A stretch of DNA of 64,000 nucleotides from an uncultured Lachnospiraceae bacterium (GCA_910578555.1 CAJTPS010000021.1:5204-69203), one strand, 5' to 3'. Positions 33,469 through 43,684 are shown, counted from the first letter of the stretch. Program-made: numbers and translations. Notes: generated by a model from the sequence alone, not told the origin.

Positions 33469-34344
33469 CTATCCCACGGTCACACGGTAATCCGCCGCAA
33501 ATGTCTCCCCGGCATTGAGAACCTGCATCCACTCGCGCTCTCTCCAGTCACCCGCGTATCCCGCTCTGTCACATCTGCCATACCACGGCTCGATACAGAT
33601 AAAAGGCGCATTCTTCTTCGGCGGCGACCAGATCCCGAACAGCGGCGCATCAAAAGTAACCGTCAGATATACCTCTCCGTCCGGCTTTACCAGCGCCACG
33701 CTGTGCGCCTGATCATGCTCGATCACCAGCGCGTCATTGTCAAACAGATGCTCCGTGATCGGAAGCATGCCGTTTCGCAGCCTGTATTCTGTCGCATTCC
33801 CGCCGATCAGTCCGTCCGTCAGCCCGGAAGCGACGACTTTGTCAGGCACATCAAAACACAGACTGTAATCTGTCTGCCTTGTACCTTCCGTGACCGGACA
33901 CAGAAACGCCGGGTGTCCGCCTATGGCGAAATGCATGGGCGTCTTCGCCGGATTCTTTACCCGCCACTTGATAATTACCGTCTGCCCGTCCAGTTCATAC
34001 CCCAGTTCCAGAATAAAGGGATACGGATATTTGACCAGTGTTTCCTCATTTGCCTCCAATACGAACCACACTTCCGCAGCCGCCTGACTTTTCAGTTTAA
34101 ATTCCATATCTCTGGCAAACCCGTGCTGCCCCATCGGATATTCCCTGCCGTCCAGACGGTATACGCCGCCATTAAGCCCGCCCACCAGCGGGAATAGCAC
34201 GGGTGAAGTCCTCTTCCAGTACCGCGGGTCAGCATTCCACATATATTCTGAACCCGTGCTGATCTTCTTGAGCGACTTAAGCTCCGCGCCCATACTGTCA
34301 ACCTGTATCGTAATCTTTTCATTACTGATCTGAAATAAAGCCAT
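33469..34344 (-). CDS. aldose 1-epimerase family protein (LacX-like)
   Basis: The 291-residue beta-sandwich protein shows VDSMGAELKSLKK, YWKRTSPVLFPLVGGLNGG, FAIGGHPAFLCPV (catalytic His region, about 144) and APFICIEPWYGRCD (conserved Glu, about 242). This is the LacX-type branch of galactose mutarotase-like proteins, which act on aldoses or phosphorylated sugars. Substrate is not clear. It stands 46 bases upstream of the ABC ATPase gene and is probably transcribed with it. Confidence 0.85.
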   Translation of the reverse strand: MALFQISNEKITIQVDSMGAELKSLKKISTGSEYMWNADPRYWKRTSPVLFPLVGGLNGGVYRLDGREYPMGQHGFARDMEFKLKSQAAAEVWFVLEANEETLVKYPYPFILELGYELDGQTVIIKWRVKNPAKTPMHFAIGGHPAFLCPVTEGTRQTDYSLCFDVPDKVVASGLTDGLIGGNATEYRLRNGMLPITEHLFDNDALVIEHDQAHSVALVKPDGEVYLTVTFDAPLFGIWSPPKKNAPFICIEPWYGRCDRAGYAGDWREREWMQVLNAGETFAADYRVTVG

Positions 34345-34527
34345 CGTAATCCCTCTTTCCGTTCTTTCATCCGTAACATTTCAACCATTTTTATCTTACC
34401 ACATTTCCCCCGCGTCGTATATCGCTGTACAGCATTTTATTCTACATTTCCGCACACTTATGCGCACACCGCATTTATGACACGCAGAAGGCCGGACCAC
34501 AGTCTCGTCGCCGCCTGCGCCGACAGC

Positions 34528-35553
34528 TTACGCCCTTCGGCCGGTTTGGGCCGCAAGACCTGCCGCCGGACTCAATTTATGCTGCAAGGTAAACGTGTCC
34601 GTATGATACTTGTGCTTCGGAAGTTCTGCGGTCAGTGCCTCCAGCCGGATCTCCAGCCAGTCCGTCATGCTCTGCTCATCCGTCCTGCGAATCCGCCGTC
34701 CCTCACCGATCTGATAGGATTTGCTGTCGGCAAGATAAGGCAGTATAATATTCACCTCTTCGCCCCTTCTGCTCACAACGTAAGTCTCCCCCTGTTTTAG
34801 ATACGCTTCCAGCAGACATTCATAAGTCTCAGGTATCTTCTCTAAAGGCTCCTGCAAAGAGCTTCTGCGCTCTCGAAAATAACATTTTCCTTCCAGGTCT
34901 TTGGCCAGATACTGTGCAAAGCCGATTTCCCAGTGCAAGTCGTAACGCGTGTTATTCTTTTCCCATGCAAGGAAAACAGGAAGTACCTTATCGTAAAACG
35001 CCTCCGAGCACCTGCGTATCTCTTCCCCGCACACGGCCGTTTCCCTGCCGATTGCACGGATCAGATATGCCGTCTGCCTATTCAACCGTTCATTCGCCCA
35101 TTCCACTTCAACACGATTATCGACTAAATACTGATGAAGCTGCGCCAGACCGCACATATCGAAATCCAGTTTACATAACTTATCACCGTGCAAATCATAC
35201 ATCACAAATGCATTGTTGTTTCCACCTGTACCTATTTTACAAAAGCCGATCTCATCCAGCGTAAAGCACTTCTTTTTACCCATTAAGTTTACATAACACA
35301 ACTCCATTTCTTCTACAATCAATTTCCTGTTAAAATACAGTACAAAACAGCCCCCGCCGAAAAGCAGCATGCACAAAAGCGGCAGATATAAAAGCGCGCC
35401 GCCGCCCCTTGCCGACGGATGTAAAAGCCGCATAATCCATATAAAAAGAGAAAAAACGACCGCAAGCGCGCCGCATAGCAGCGCAGTCTTATTTTCTCTT
35501 ACCTGAAAACTGATTTTCTCTTCCTCTGCAACTGTTCCCGCCCTGTCTTCCAT
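34528..35553 (-). CDS. two-helix membrane protein of unknown function
   Basis: I do not recognise this 341-residue protein. Two hydrophobic helices at about 25-43 (LLCGALAVVFSLFIWIMRLL) and 54-74 (LLYLPLLCMLLFGGGCFVLYF) are followed by a soluble part that begins like a PH-type domain (ELCYVNLMGKKKCFTLDEIGFCKIGTGG). The C-terminal half is rich in charged residues, with a Tyr/Cys-rich section (YFRERRSSLQEPLEKIPETYECLLEAYLKQG). It starts after GAGGAGCGG and lies about 60 bases from the protease gene upstream. A regulatory or scaffold membrane protein is possible. Confidence 0.7.
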   Translation of the reverse strand: MEDRAGTVAEEEKISFQVRENKTALLCGALAVVFSLFIWIMRLLHPSARGGGALLYLPLLCMLLFGGGCFVLYFNRKLIVEEMELCYVNLMGKKKCFTLDEIGFCKIGTGGNNNAFVMYDLHGDKLCKLDFDMCGLAQLHQYLVDNRVEVEWANERLNRQTAYLIRAIGRETAVCGEEIRRCSEAFYDKVLPVFLAWEKNNTRYDLHWEIGFAQYLAKDLEGKCYFRERRSSLQEPLEKIPETYECLLEAYLKQGETYVVSRRGEEVNIILPYLADSKSYQIGEGRRIRRTDEQSMTDWLEIRLEALTAELPKHKYHTDTFTLQHKLSPAAGLAAQTGRRA

Positions 35554-35612
35554 AGCCGCTCCTCATCTGAATCCGTCGTCACACGCTGCCGGTGGCGCCG
35601 GTCCTCATTGCA

Positions 35613-36464
35613 TTATTGTCTGTTTTCCTGCAGTACCACTTCACTATATGCCTCCATCAGCTGCGGCAGCGGAACACCCGCCGTCTCGTTTCGCAGCGTG
35701 CCGCCGGTAGTCATGGCGATCAGATATCCGCACCCGTCAAAAGTACCGCCGCCGGACATGCCCGTCTTCGCAAAGCCGTGTCCGTAAAGCATATAGGCAT
35801 CAAAATCCGCAATGTATCTCCTTATATCCCCGACTGTCGCTTCATAGAAATGCGCATCTTCCGTTCCGGAAGCAGAATTGACCAGAAACATGGCATCCCC
35901 CGGTCGCAATTCCTCATATACCCGCTCGTCCTTACGCGCGCACCGCAGTGCGCCCAGTTCATCATAAGTGAACTGCCGGTTATCCACAGCCAGGAATCCC
36001 ACATCGTACTGTTCCGATACGCCCAGTAACTCGGCATCCGTATCATATCCCTGCTGGAAATGAATATAGCTGTCCACATCATCCCAGTATTCCAGCACGT
36101 GTCTGTTCGTGGCAACGATGATCCGCTCCGGAGCCAGTTCCCAGATAATCCCGCTTCCATGAGCATTCCCCATCTGAATCCGCACAACACATGATTTCAC
36201 ATTTTCATATGCTTTAGCGCAATCCTCCTCATCCAGAACCGGCGTCAGCATAAGTCCCAGTGCCAGCGCGCCTTCATAGATCTCCCGATCTGTCACCGTC
36301 TGAATCAGATGCGGCGGCAGCCCGGTCTGTGTGTTCCGTGCCTGTACAGGAGTCGCTGCCATGCTTAAGCAAAGTATTCCAGCAAGGCAGATTCCTCTTC
36401 TTCGCAGGTCTCCTGCGGTTAATCTGTTATCTGTGCCAATTTTTTTCATGAATCGTCTTTTCAT
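35613..36464 (-). CDS. secreted trypsin-like (S1/HtrA-type) serine protease
   Basis: The 283-residue protein has an N-terminal membrane or signal segment (RRGICLAGILCLSMAATPVQA). The catalytic triad can be read as His in IIVATNRHVLEYWDD, Asp in SEQYDVGFLAVD and Ser in KTGMSGGGTFDGCGYLIAM. No PDZ domain follows, so it is a short S1 protease rather than HtrA. The start at 36464 follows CAGGAT; the longer frame to 36545 enters the region before rnpB. Its substrate is unknown. Confidence 0.83.
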   Translation of the reverse strand: MKRRFMKKIGTDNRLTAGDLRRRGICLAGILCLSMAATPVQARNTQTGLPPHLIQTVTDREIYEGALALGLMLTPVLDEEDCAKAYENVKSCVVRIQMGNAHGSGIIWELAPERIIVATNRHVLEYWDDVDSYIHFQQGYDTDAELLGVSEQYDVGFLAVDNRQFTYDELGALRCARKDERVYEELRPGDAMFLVNSASGTEDAHFYEATVGDIRRYIADFDAYMLYGHGFAKTGMSGGGTFDGCGYLIAMTTGGTLRNETAGVPLPQLMEAYSEVVLQENRQ

Positions 36465-36577
36465 GTAAATATCCTGCCGTTCATCACATCTCTGTAACAT
36501 GACAAGGCACAGGAATTGCATCTTCCTGTGCCTGACCCTGTGCAATCATATGATTCCGCACAAGAAATAATCTATGG

Positions 36578-36936
36578 AAACCAAGCAGAACGATAAGCCG
36601 GGTTATGTCGTGAATGATCATCTATCTGGAATATCCGTCACCGGATATCTCTAGCGACCCACCTGAAAGCAGATCGGGCCAATCTGTCGCTTTCGTTTCG
36701 GTCTTGCTTCGGATGGGGTTTACACAGCCTGCACCGTTACCGTTGCAGCGGTAGTCTCTTACACTGCCATTCCACCATCACTCTGCAGTATCCTGCAGAG
36801 CTGTTTCTTTTCTGTTGCACTGGCCTTGGAGTCACCTCCACCGGACGTTATCCGGCATCCTGCCCTGTGAAGCCCGGACTTTCCTCAGCTGCACCCTTGC
36901 GTCTGTGCAGCCGCGATCATTTATTCTACTTGGTTT
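36578..36936 (-). ncRNA. rnpB: RNase P RNA
   Basis: The minus strand carries the conserved core GAGGAAAGTCCGGGC near the 5' end, AATGGCAGTGTAAGAGACTACCGC in the middle and the 3' terminal block ending in CATAACCCGGCTTATCG. The P1 helix is formed by AAACCAAG...AGAA at the 5' end (36936-36924) and TTCT...CTTGGTTT at the 3' end (36590-36578). This ribozyme cleaves tRNA precursors. The limits are set by P1 pairing. Confidence 0.95.
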
Positions 36937-36946
36937 ACAACCTGAT

Positions 36947-36971
36947 ATTATATCACAGTCTTTCTCTCAGA
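36947..36971 (-). promoter_or_regulatory. rnpB promoter
   Basis: A perfect -10 box TATAAT lies at 36952-36947, 10 bases before the RNA. A TTGACG that overlaps the last codons of the upstream kinase gene could be the -35, though with a long 19-base spacer. Confidence 0.55.
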
Positions 36972-38622
36972 CGTCAAAACAGCTGCCGCCCACAAACTCC
37001 CTGCACAGAGAATTTTTCGGCAGTTCTTCGCTGCTGACACCCAGAAAATACTCCAGGAATTTTAACAGCCTCTTTGCTTCATGGTAAGCCGGCTCCCCTC
37101 TTCTTATATTAAACAGAAGCGGTTCCGCATACTGCTTGAGCACTGCCAGTTCATAGATCATAGCGGAGTTGAACATCGCGTCCGCCTCCTCCTGGAACGG
37201 GAAGATGTACTTCTCCTCGCCGCGTCTGACCGAATCCCACATGGCAATCGTCTTATCGGCGGAAGTCCCCCTCGTTCTGGCGTCTCTGACCATTCTGCGC
37301 AGCAGCCTGCCGTCAGTTGTGGGTATCCGGTTGTGCTCATCCACATTTAAACAGGTGAGCGCGCTGATATATATTTTATATTTACTCTCAGCCGGAAGCG
37401 AGTAGGACATCTTTTCATTGAGTCCGTGGATACCCTCGATCACAAGAATATCGTCCGCTCCCAGTTTCGTAATCTTACCACTGTACTCTCTCCTGCCGGT
37501 CTTGAAATTAAACGTCGGAAGCTGCACTTCCTTACCTGCCAGCAGATCGCTCATATCCCGGTTAAACTGCTCCACATCCAGCGCCTCCAGACACTCATAA
37601 TCCGGCTTCCCCTGATCGTCAAGCGGTGTGTTCTCATGATTCAGATAGTAGTTGTCCAGTCCGATCGGATGCGGCTTAAGCCCGTAAGTGCGAAGCTGTA
37701 TGGATAATCTGTGGGAAAAACTTGTCTTACCGGAAGAAGAGGGTCCTGCGATCATCACAAACTTCACGCCTTCCCGTCTCGCGATATCTCTGGCAATCTC
37801 ACCGATCCTGCGCTCCTGCAGCGCCTCCTGCACGAGAATCAGATCCGCGATATCCCCCTGACAGATTCTGTCATTTAGATCACCTACCGTATCAATACCC
37901 ATCTCTATGCCCCATTCACATGTGGTCATTAGCGTGCGGAACAGTTTCGGCTTCGGTACGAACTGCGGCAGTTTCTCCGGTTCTTCCCGCTCTGGAAGAA
38001 GCAGGATCATACCCTGCTCATAGGGAAACAGATCAAACTGCCGGATATAACCCGTACTGGGCAGCATATAACCATAATAGTAATCATAATAGTCGCCGAG
38101 GCAGTATACGTTAATATTGGAACTTCTGCGATACCGGAATAAAGATACCTTATCCTCCATGCCAAGTTCCTTGAAAAGAGCCACAGCTTCATCGGCCGGA
38201 TATGCCTTCTTGGTCACCAGCAGGTCCATATCCGCCAGTTCGCCCATACGATCCTTCACTTTACTGATCGTCTCCGCATCCATCTTAAGACCATGTTTGA
38301 AGCTGCAATAGTATCCGGCGCCGATCGCGAACTCCACTTTCACATTCACCGCCGCCTCCATACCTGCCACGTCCTTGATCGCCTTCATCATCAACATAAT
38401 CGCAGAGCGCACATATGTCTTATGTCCGATGACATTCTCATAGGTAATAAACTCCAGATCGCAGTCATGATCCACGCGCTTCATCAGTTCCCGTATCTTG
38501 CCGTCCACGACCACAAGCGCAATCTGGCTCGTACATTCATTCTGATATTCCTCGGCAACCAGTTCATATTGAACCCCGTCTTCAAACAATCGTTCCTTGC
38601 CGTTAATCCTGATCGTAACCAT
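36967..38622 (-). CDS. TGS-domain / uridine kinase-like nucleoside kinase
   Basis: The 551-residue protein joins an N-terminal TGS and threonyl-tRNA-synthetase-like second domain (IRINGKERLFEDGVQYELVAEEY...) with a C-terminal phosphoribulokinase/uridine kinase domain. The latter shows IAGPSSSGKTSFSHRLSIQL (Walker A, about 290-310), IGLDNYYLNHENTPLDDQGKPDYECLEALDVEQF and DDILVIEGIHGLNEKM. This fusion is common in Clostridia; nucleoside phosphorylation is inferred and the purpose of the TGS part is unknown. It lies between trmK and rnpB. Confidence 0.88.
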   Translation of the reverse strand: MVTIRINGKERLFEDGVQYELVAEEYQNECTSQIALVVVDGKIRELMKRVDHDCDLEFITYENVIGHKTYVRSAIMLMMKAIKDVAGMEAAVNVKVEFAIGAGYYCSFKHGLKMDAETISKVKDRMGELADMDLLVTKKAYPADEAVALFKELGMEDKVSLFRYRRSSNINVYCLGDYYDYYYGYMLPSTGYIRQFDLFPYEQGMILLLPEREEPEKLPQFVPKPKLFRTLMTTCEWGIEMGIDTVGDLNDRICQGDIADLILVQEALQERRIGEIARDIARREGVKFVMIAGPSSSGKTSFSHRLSIQLRTYGLKPHPIGLDNYYLNHENTPLDDQGKPDYECLEALDVEQFNRDMSDLLAGKEVQLPTFNFKTGRREYSGKITKLGADDILVIEGIHGLNEKMSYSLPAESKYKIYISALTCLNVDEHNRIPTTDGRLLRRMVRDARTRGTSADKTIAMWDSVRRGEEKYIFPFQEEADAMFNSAMIYELAVLKQYAEPLLFNIRRGEPAYHEAKRLLKFLEYFLGVSSEELPKNSLCREFVGGSCFDV

Positions 38623-38663
38623 AAGTCAGCTCTCCTCCCCTTTTAACAACAATCGTTATTATA

Positions 38664-39485
38664 TTACTGCCGGTCTTGTGCCACTATCTGCTGCGCCATC
38701 AGGCATTCCGCAAGCAGTCCGGAAACCTCCGCATATCTGCGCTTCCGCTTTACATCCGACAGCCCTTCCGCCTGCAGCCTCTGAAGAATCTCACCATAGA
38801 TCCGCTCCTCCCGCCGCAGATATGCCGCCAGCGTCCGATCCTTTCCTGCCAGTAAAAGCGGTCCATATCGGTCTTCCAGTTTACATAACATCTTTTTATC
38901 TAAAACTCCAGACTGTTTTGCCGAACTAATTTCTATCTCCATTTCATCACATGATGCTGCCTGCCCTTCGGCATTTCCGCTCGGGAATTTTAGTTTACAT
39001 AATTCTTTTTCTACACGCATCATGGGATAGAACTTACCGTCCTCCTCGATCATAATCTCATCTATGATTCGATATCCCATTTCCCGCAATCCGGCTCGAA
39101 ACTGTTCTATCTCCGACTGTGGCTGCAGAATCATTTCCTGAAAAGAAGCGGCCTTGTCCGGTTCCTCTGACAGAATCCGCATCATCAATCCACCACCCAT
39201 ACCGGCGCAGATCAAGGTGTCTGCCTCCCCGACATTATAGTTATGTAAACCATTAGACAATCTTGTTTCAATGCAGGAATCCAGGCCGCGCTCCGCAATA
39301 TGCTCTTTCGCGGCGCCAAGCGGTCCGCTGCGCACATCCATCGCCAGCACTTTAGGACTGATCTTCTGCTCCGCCAGCCAGATCGGTATGAATCCGTGAT
39401 CGCACCCCACATCGCAGACCCTGTTTCCTGTTGTGACCATGTCGGCTATCGCTCTCAGCCTCTTAGACAACACAACCGGTTTCAT
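38664..39485 (-). CDS. trmK: tRNA (adenine-22-N1)-methyltransferase
   Basis: TrmK methylates A22 of tRNA. The 273-residue protein has the SAM motif VCDVGCDHGFIPIWL near residue 22 and the DTLICAGMGGGLMMRIL block with the NPPF-substitute region typical of TrmK (YqfN). The ATG at 39485 overlaps the rpoD stop codon by one base. TrmK directly after rpoD is the usual clostridial and Bacillus order, often followed by a Nif3-type gene, which is absent here. Confidence 0.92.
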   Translation of the reverse strand: MKPVVLSKRLRAIADMVTTGNRVCDVGCDHGFIPIWLAEQKISPKVLAMDVRSGPLGAAKEHIAERGLDSCIETRLSNGLHNYNVGEADTLICAGMGGGLMMRILSEEPDKAASFQEMILQPQSEIEQFRAGLREMGYRIIDEIMIEEDGKFYPMMRVEKELCKLKFPSGNAEGQAASCDEMEIEISSAKQSGVLDKKMLCKLEDRYGPLLLAGKDRTLAAYLRREERIYGEILQRLQAEGLSDVKRKRRYAEVSGLLAECLMAQQIVAQDRQ

Positions 39486-40609
39486 CAATCCAGATAATCC
39501 TTCAGTTTACGGCTCCTGCTCGGATGCCGCAGCTTACGCAGCGCCTTCGCCTCGATCTGGCGGATACGCTCACGGGTGACGCTGAACTCCTTACCGACTT
39601 CTTCCAGCGTTCTGGCGCGGCCGTCATCCAGACCGAAACGAAGCCGCAATACCTTCTGTTCTCTCTCCGTCAGCGTACCGAGAACCTCCACAAGCTGCTC
39701 CTTCAACAGCGTGAATGCAGCCGCATCTGCCGGAACGGGCACATTGTCATCCTGAATGAAGTCACCCAGATGACTGTCCTCTTCTTCACCGATAGGCGTC
39801 TCTAAAGAAACCGGCTCCTGCGAGATCTTCAGGATCTCACGCACTCGCTCCACCGGCATATTCATCTGCTCCGCGATCTCCTCCGGGGTAGGTTCACGTC
39901 CCAGTTCCTGCAGTAACTGCCTGCTGACACGAATCAGCTTATTGATCGTTTCCACCATATGCACCGGAATCCGAATGGTTCTGGCCTGATCGGCAATCGC
40001 TCTGGTGATGGCCTGACGAATCCACCAGGTCGCATAGGTTGAGAACTTAAAGCCCTTGCAGTAGTCAAATTTCTCTACCGCCTTGATCAGACCCAGATTA
40101 CCTTCCTGAATCAGATCCAGAAAGAGCATGCCGCGTCCTACATAGCGCTTGGCAATGCTGACAACCAGACGTAAATTCGCTTCCGCAAGACGTTTCTTCG
40201 CCTCCTGATCGCCCATCTCCATCCTCTGCGCCAGTTCAATCTCTTCTTCCGCGCTCAAAAGCGGCACCTTACCGATCTCTTTCAGGTACATTCTGACCGG
40301 GTCCTCAATGCTGATGCCGTCCGGTACGGACAGATCGATGTTCTCCACATCCACCTCGTCCTCCTCGGTCAGGATGATCTCCTCATCATCTACATCGTCT
40401 TCTTCGGTAATCCGAAGCACGTCTACATTATTCTGTTCCAATGTTTCCAATATCTTATCGAACTGATCCTCTTCGAGAGAAAACTCCGCAAAGAAATCAT
40501 TGATCTCCTGATATTCCAAAACATTTTTCTTCTTCTTCGCAATCGCCAAGAGCTCCTTGAGGCGCTCTTCAAACTTTGCCTGTACATTTTCGTCCATTTT
40601 CTGGTCCAT
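39485..40609 (-). CDS. rpoD: primary sigma factor (sigma-70/sigma-A)
   Basis: The 374-residue housekeeping sigma factor contains region 1.1 (about 1-75), 1.2 (DPVRMYLKEIGKVPLLSAEEEIELAQRM), region 2 with GFKFSTYATWWIRQAITRAIADQARTIRIP (core binding and -10 recognition), region 3 and region 4.2 with TLEEVGKEFSVTRERIRQIEAKALRKLRHPSRS. A start four codons later (40597) is possible, since AGGAAGG touches the first ATG. It is downstream of dnaG in the macromolecular synthesis operon. Confidence 0.97.
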   Translation of the reverse strand: MDQKMDENVQAKFEERLKELLAIAKKKKNVLEYQEINDFFAEFSLEEDQFDKILETLEQNNVDVLRITEEDDVDDEEIILTEEDEVDVENIDLSVPDGISIEDPVRMYLKEIGKVPLLSAEEEIELAQRMEMGDQEAKKRLAEANLRLVVSIAKRYVGRGMLFLDLIQEGNLGLIKAVEKFDYCKGFKFSTYATWWIRQAITRAIADQARTIRIPVHMVETINKLIRVSRQLLQELGREPTPEEIAEQMNMPVERVREILKISQEPVSLETPIGEEEDSHLGDFIQDDNVPVPADAAAFTLLKEQLVEVLGTLTEREQKVLRLRFGLDDGRARTLEEVGKEFSVTRERIRQIEAKALRKLRHPSRSRKLKDYLD

Positions 40610-40659
40610 CCTTCCTATGTTTCAAAACGATATGAAATTCTGCGAATAGCTTGCCCTTA

Positions 40660-42429
40660 TTATAAGGAAATATGCGTTTTTCTAAGTTCTTCCAGCGCCT
40701 TTTTGCCCGATATCACCTGATTGATGGCCTCCATATCAGAGCCCATTCTGCCGGAATAGTAGTCGAAGCTGTTCTGCTTCACGGCACAGAGGATATCATG
40801 CAGCGCTTTCTCCCGTTCTTTATCCGTGGTGATCTCTTCCAGCCTGGTATTAAACAGTTCCGCCACCGTCCGCTGTTCCTGCTCCTCCTCAAAAGTACTG
40901 ATGATCGCCGCCGGCTGATAACTGCCCTGCTCCAGGTCCGCAAACAGCCTGTCCGCCACCTGTCTGTACAGCGGTTCCGTAAAATCCGCCGCCGTAATAT
41001 AGGCTTTGATCTTCGGGTAGATCTCCGGCTCTTCGGTGATCCATGTGAGAAGCAGACGCTGCGACCGCTTTGTATTCTCCTCCGGCGTATTCTTCTTCGC
41101 GACGGTACTCTTTGGCCGTGCAACCGGCTGTACCAGTCCGGTTCGCGCCGCGTAGCCGGTCACCAGCCTGCGCAGATTGTCAAAACCGATGTTATACTTC
41201 TGCGCCACAGACTCTATATAGTTCTCCCGCTCCACTTCCTCCTCGAAACCACAAAGCTTCTTCGCGATCTCTCTGTGAAATGCGGTTTTGGATTCGGGAT
41301 CTTTCATATTATAATCCCGTTCCAATATTTTCAGTTCAAAGAAAAAACTGTTCTGTGCCTGATCGATTCGTTCCTGGAAAGCGTCCGCACCCATATTCTT
41401 CACAAACTCATCCGGGTCCTTATAGGGCTGCATATCGATCACTCTGCCCCGCAGTCCCGATTCCTTCAGAATACCGATAGCACGCATCGCCGCGTTCACA
41501 CCGGCACCGTCACTGTCATAAGCCAGCAGTACATCCTGCGTATACCGCCCCAGCAGACTGGCCTGTCCGGTCGTAAAAGCAGTCCCCAGCGAAGCGACCG
41601 CCTGTGTGAATCCCGCCTGATGCATAGCGATGACATCCATGTACCCTTCACAAAGGATAATATTCCCCTTGCGGGAAGTCCTTGCGAAATTCAGACCGTA
41701 CAGATTACGACTCTTGTCAAATATCATGGTCTCCGGTGAATTCAGGTATTTCGGTTTGGCATCTCCCATCACGCGTCCGCCGAATCCGATCACCCTGTGG
41801 TTACTGTCCTGAATCGGGAACATAACCCGGTTCCAGAATTTATCATGCAGCCCCCGCTTCTCATCGAATCCGGTAAGTCCCGCCTCGTTGATCAGCTCGT
41901 CCGCAAACCCTTTTGCCTTAAGGTACGCCGTCAGATCCGAGCCAGCGCCGTCCGCATACCCCAGCCCGAACTTTTTCATCGTCTCCTCTGACAGCTGTCT
42001 GCCCGCCAGATACTGCCAGCCTGTCCGTCCTCTGGGAGAACGCAGCATACAGTAATAGTATTTGGCCGCCTCCTTATTGATCTCCAGCAGTCTGGCGCGC
42101 CGGCTCTCCTTCTGTCTGGCTTCTTCATTATATTCCAGTTCCGGCAGATCCACACCCGCCCGGTCAGCCAGCATCTTGACAGCCTCCTGAAACGTCAGGT
42201 TCTCGTATTCCATAACAAACGTTATTACATTGCCGCCTGCCCCGCAGCCGAAACAGTAATACATCTGCTTGCCCGGAGATACCGAAAAGGAGGGCGATTT
42301 CTCATTGTGAAACGGGCATAGTCCGAAATAATTACTTCCCTTCTTCTGCATACGGACATACCCGGAGATTACGCTTACAATATCATTTTTAACTCTGATT
42401 TCTTCAATCAGCTCATCCGGATAATACAT
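40660..42429 (-). CDS. dnaG: DNA primase
   Basis: DnaG (589 residues from MYYPDELIEEIR) makes RNA primers at the replication fork. The N-terminal zinc finger shows CPFHNEKSPSFSVSPGKQMYYCFGCGAGGN; the Toprim domain shows IILCEGYMDVIAMHQAG and LLAYDSDGAGVNAA; the C-terminal part binds DnaB. ATG 42429 follows AAAGGATACT and gives the family N-terminus; the frame is open to 42471. It sits between dgt and rpoD. Confidence 0.96.
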   Translation of the reverse strand: MYYPDELIEEIRVKNDIVSVISGYVRMQKKGSNYFGLCPFHNEKSPSFSVSPGKQMYYCFGCGAGGNVITFVMEYENLTFQEAVKMLADRAGVDLPELEYNEEARQKESRRARLLEINKEAAKYYYCMLRSPRGRTGWQYLAGRQLSEETMKKFGLGYADGAGSDLTAYLKAKGFADELINEAGLTGFDEKRGLHDKFWNRVMFPIQDSNHRVIGFGGRVMGDAKPKYLNSPETMIFDKSRNLYGLNFARTSRKGNIILCEGYMDVIAMHQAGFTQAVASLGTAFTTGQASLLGRYTQDVLLAYDSDGAGVNAAMRAIGILKESGLRGRVIDMQPYKDPDEFVKNMGADAFQERIDQAQNSFFFELKILERDYNMKDPESKTAFHREIAKKLCGFEEEVERENYIESVAQKYNIGFDNLRRLVTGYAARTGLVQPVARPKSTVAKKNTPEENTKRSQRLLLTWITEEPEIYPKIKAYITAADFTEPLYRQVADRLFADLEQGSYQPAAIISTFEEEQEQRTVAELFNTRLEEITTDKEREKALHDILCAVKQNSFDYYSGRMGSDMEAINQVISGKKALEELRKTHISL

Positions 42430-42503
42430 AGTATCCTTTCTTATTTTTATCAAAAAATATACAGTTCTCATTCAGACAAATCTGTTACCGTTTTCCTGCG
42501 CCG

Positions 42504-43508
42504 TTATCCATGCCATGTCTTCGGTATATAGATTTCCTGATACTGCGCTATGGCAAACCGGTCCGTCATGGAACCTATATAATCGCACACGATCTTCTCC
42601 AGAGGTTCTCCCTCTTCCATCAGTCTGTACAGAAACTTTGGCAGCTTCTCCGTATGGTTCATATAATACTCATACAGCGTGACGATCAGGTTCTCCGCCT
42701 TGTTTTCCTGCCCTTTGGCAATCGGATTCTTATAGACATTACGGAACATAAACGCCCGCATCTGCTGCATCGCCTCCGCCGCCTCCGGCGACATACAGAT
42801 ATCGTCTCTGCCTCTGCTGTTGGTGACGATATTATGAATAAAGAAGTCCAGTCTCTGCCCGCAGCTGTAGCCGATGACGGCGGCAATCTCCTCCGGGACA
42901 TCAGATTCCTTCAATATGCCGCCGCGGACGGCATCGTCCATATCATGATGGATATACGCGATTTTATCGGCAAGACGCACGATCTTGCCTTCTAAAGTAG
43001 CCGGCATGGCCGCGGTCTGATGATTCAGAATACCGTCTCTGACTTCCATCGTCAGATTAATTCCCTGTCCGTCCTTTTCCAGAAGATCTACTGTCCTGAC
43101 ACTCTGCTCATTATGTTTAAACCCGTACGGGCAGGCACGGTTGAGCGCCCGCTCTCCCGCATGTCCGAAGGGCGTATGTCCCAGATCATGTCCCAGCGCA
43201 ATGGCCTCCACCAGATCCTCGTTAAGCTGCAGAGCCTTGGCAATTGTCCTGGCCGTCTGGCTGACTTCCAGTGTGTGCGTCAGACGTGTCCTGTAATGAT
43301 CCCCCTCCGGAGTCAGAAATACCTGTGTCTTATCCTTCAGTCTTCTGAAAGACTTACTATGTATGATCCTGTCCCGGTCTCTCTGGAATACCGGTCTGAT
43401 ATCGCACTGTTCCTCCGGTCTGAGTCTTCCCACAGACTTCATACTGAGCATGGCATAGGGACTGAGATACTCCTTCTCCCACTGTTCTAAGCTTTCCCGT
43501 ATATTCAT
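42504..43508 (-). CDS. dgt: deoxyguanosinetriphosphate triphosphohydrolase-like protein
   Basis: The 334-residue HD-domain enzyme hydrolyses dNTPs to deoxynucleosides and triphosphate. Motifs: FQRDRDRIIHSKSFRRLKDKTQVFLTPEGDHYRTRLTHTLEVSQTARTIAKAL and the HD pair in AIALGHDLGHTPFGHAGERAL; ADKIAYIHHDMDDAVRGG is the later metal ligand region. ATG 43508 follows AAAGGCAGAG. It heads the dgt-dnaG-rpoD-trmK operon. Length is that of the short bacterial dGTPase-like group. Confidence 0.94.
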   Translation of the reverse strand: MNIRESLEQWEKEYLSPYAMLSMKSVGRLRPEEQCDIRPVFQRDRDRIIHSKSFRRLKDKTQVFLTPEGDHYRTRLTHTLEVSQTARTIAKALQLNEDLVEAIALGHDLGHTPFGHAGERALNRACPYGFKHNEQSVRTVDLLEKDGQGINLTMEVRDGILNHQTAAMPATLEGKIVRLADKIAYIHHDMDDAVRGGILKESDVPEEIAAVIGYSCGQRLDFFIHNIVTNSRGRDDICMSPEAAEAMQQMRAFMFRNVYKNPIAKGQENKAENLIVTLYEYYMNHTEKLPKFLYRLMEEGEPLEKIVCDYIGSMTDRFAIAQYQEIYIPKTWHG

Positions 43509-43684
43509 GGCTCTGCCTTTCTTCCTATGCAAAACAACCGTTCTATTTTATTATTCTATGCGTGTCAGCCAAATCCTTTTTTTTAGCCAAAAATATTTCG
43601 AGTATGCGAAATGGGCGCAAAATTCTTCCGCCTCCTCTAGTCTGCAAGGCAAATCCCGCAATGGAACGAGGCATAAATATCTCT

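Noticed and set aside
40672..41739. A 355-codon plus-strand frame
   Set aside because: Antisense to dnaG; composition is that of a reverse shadow.
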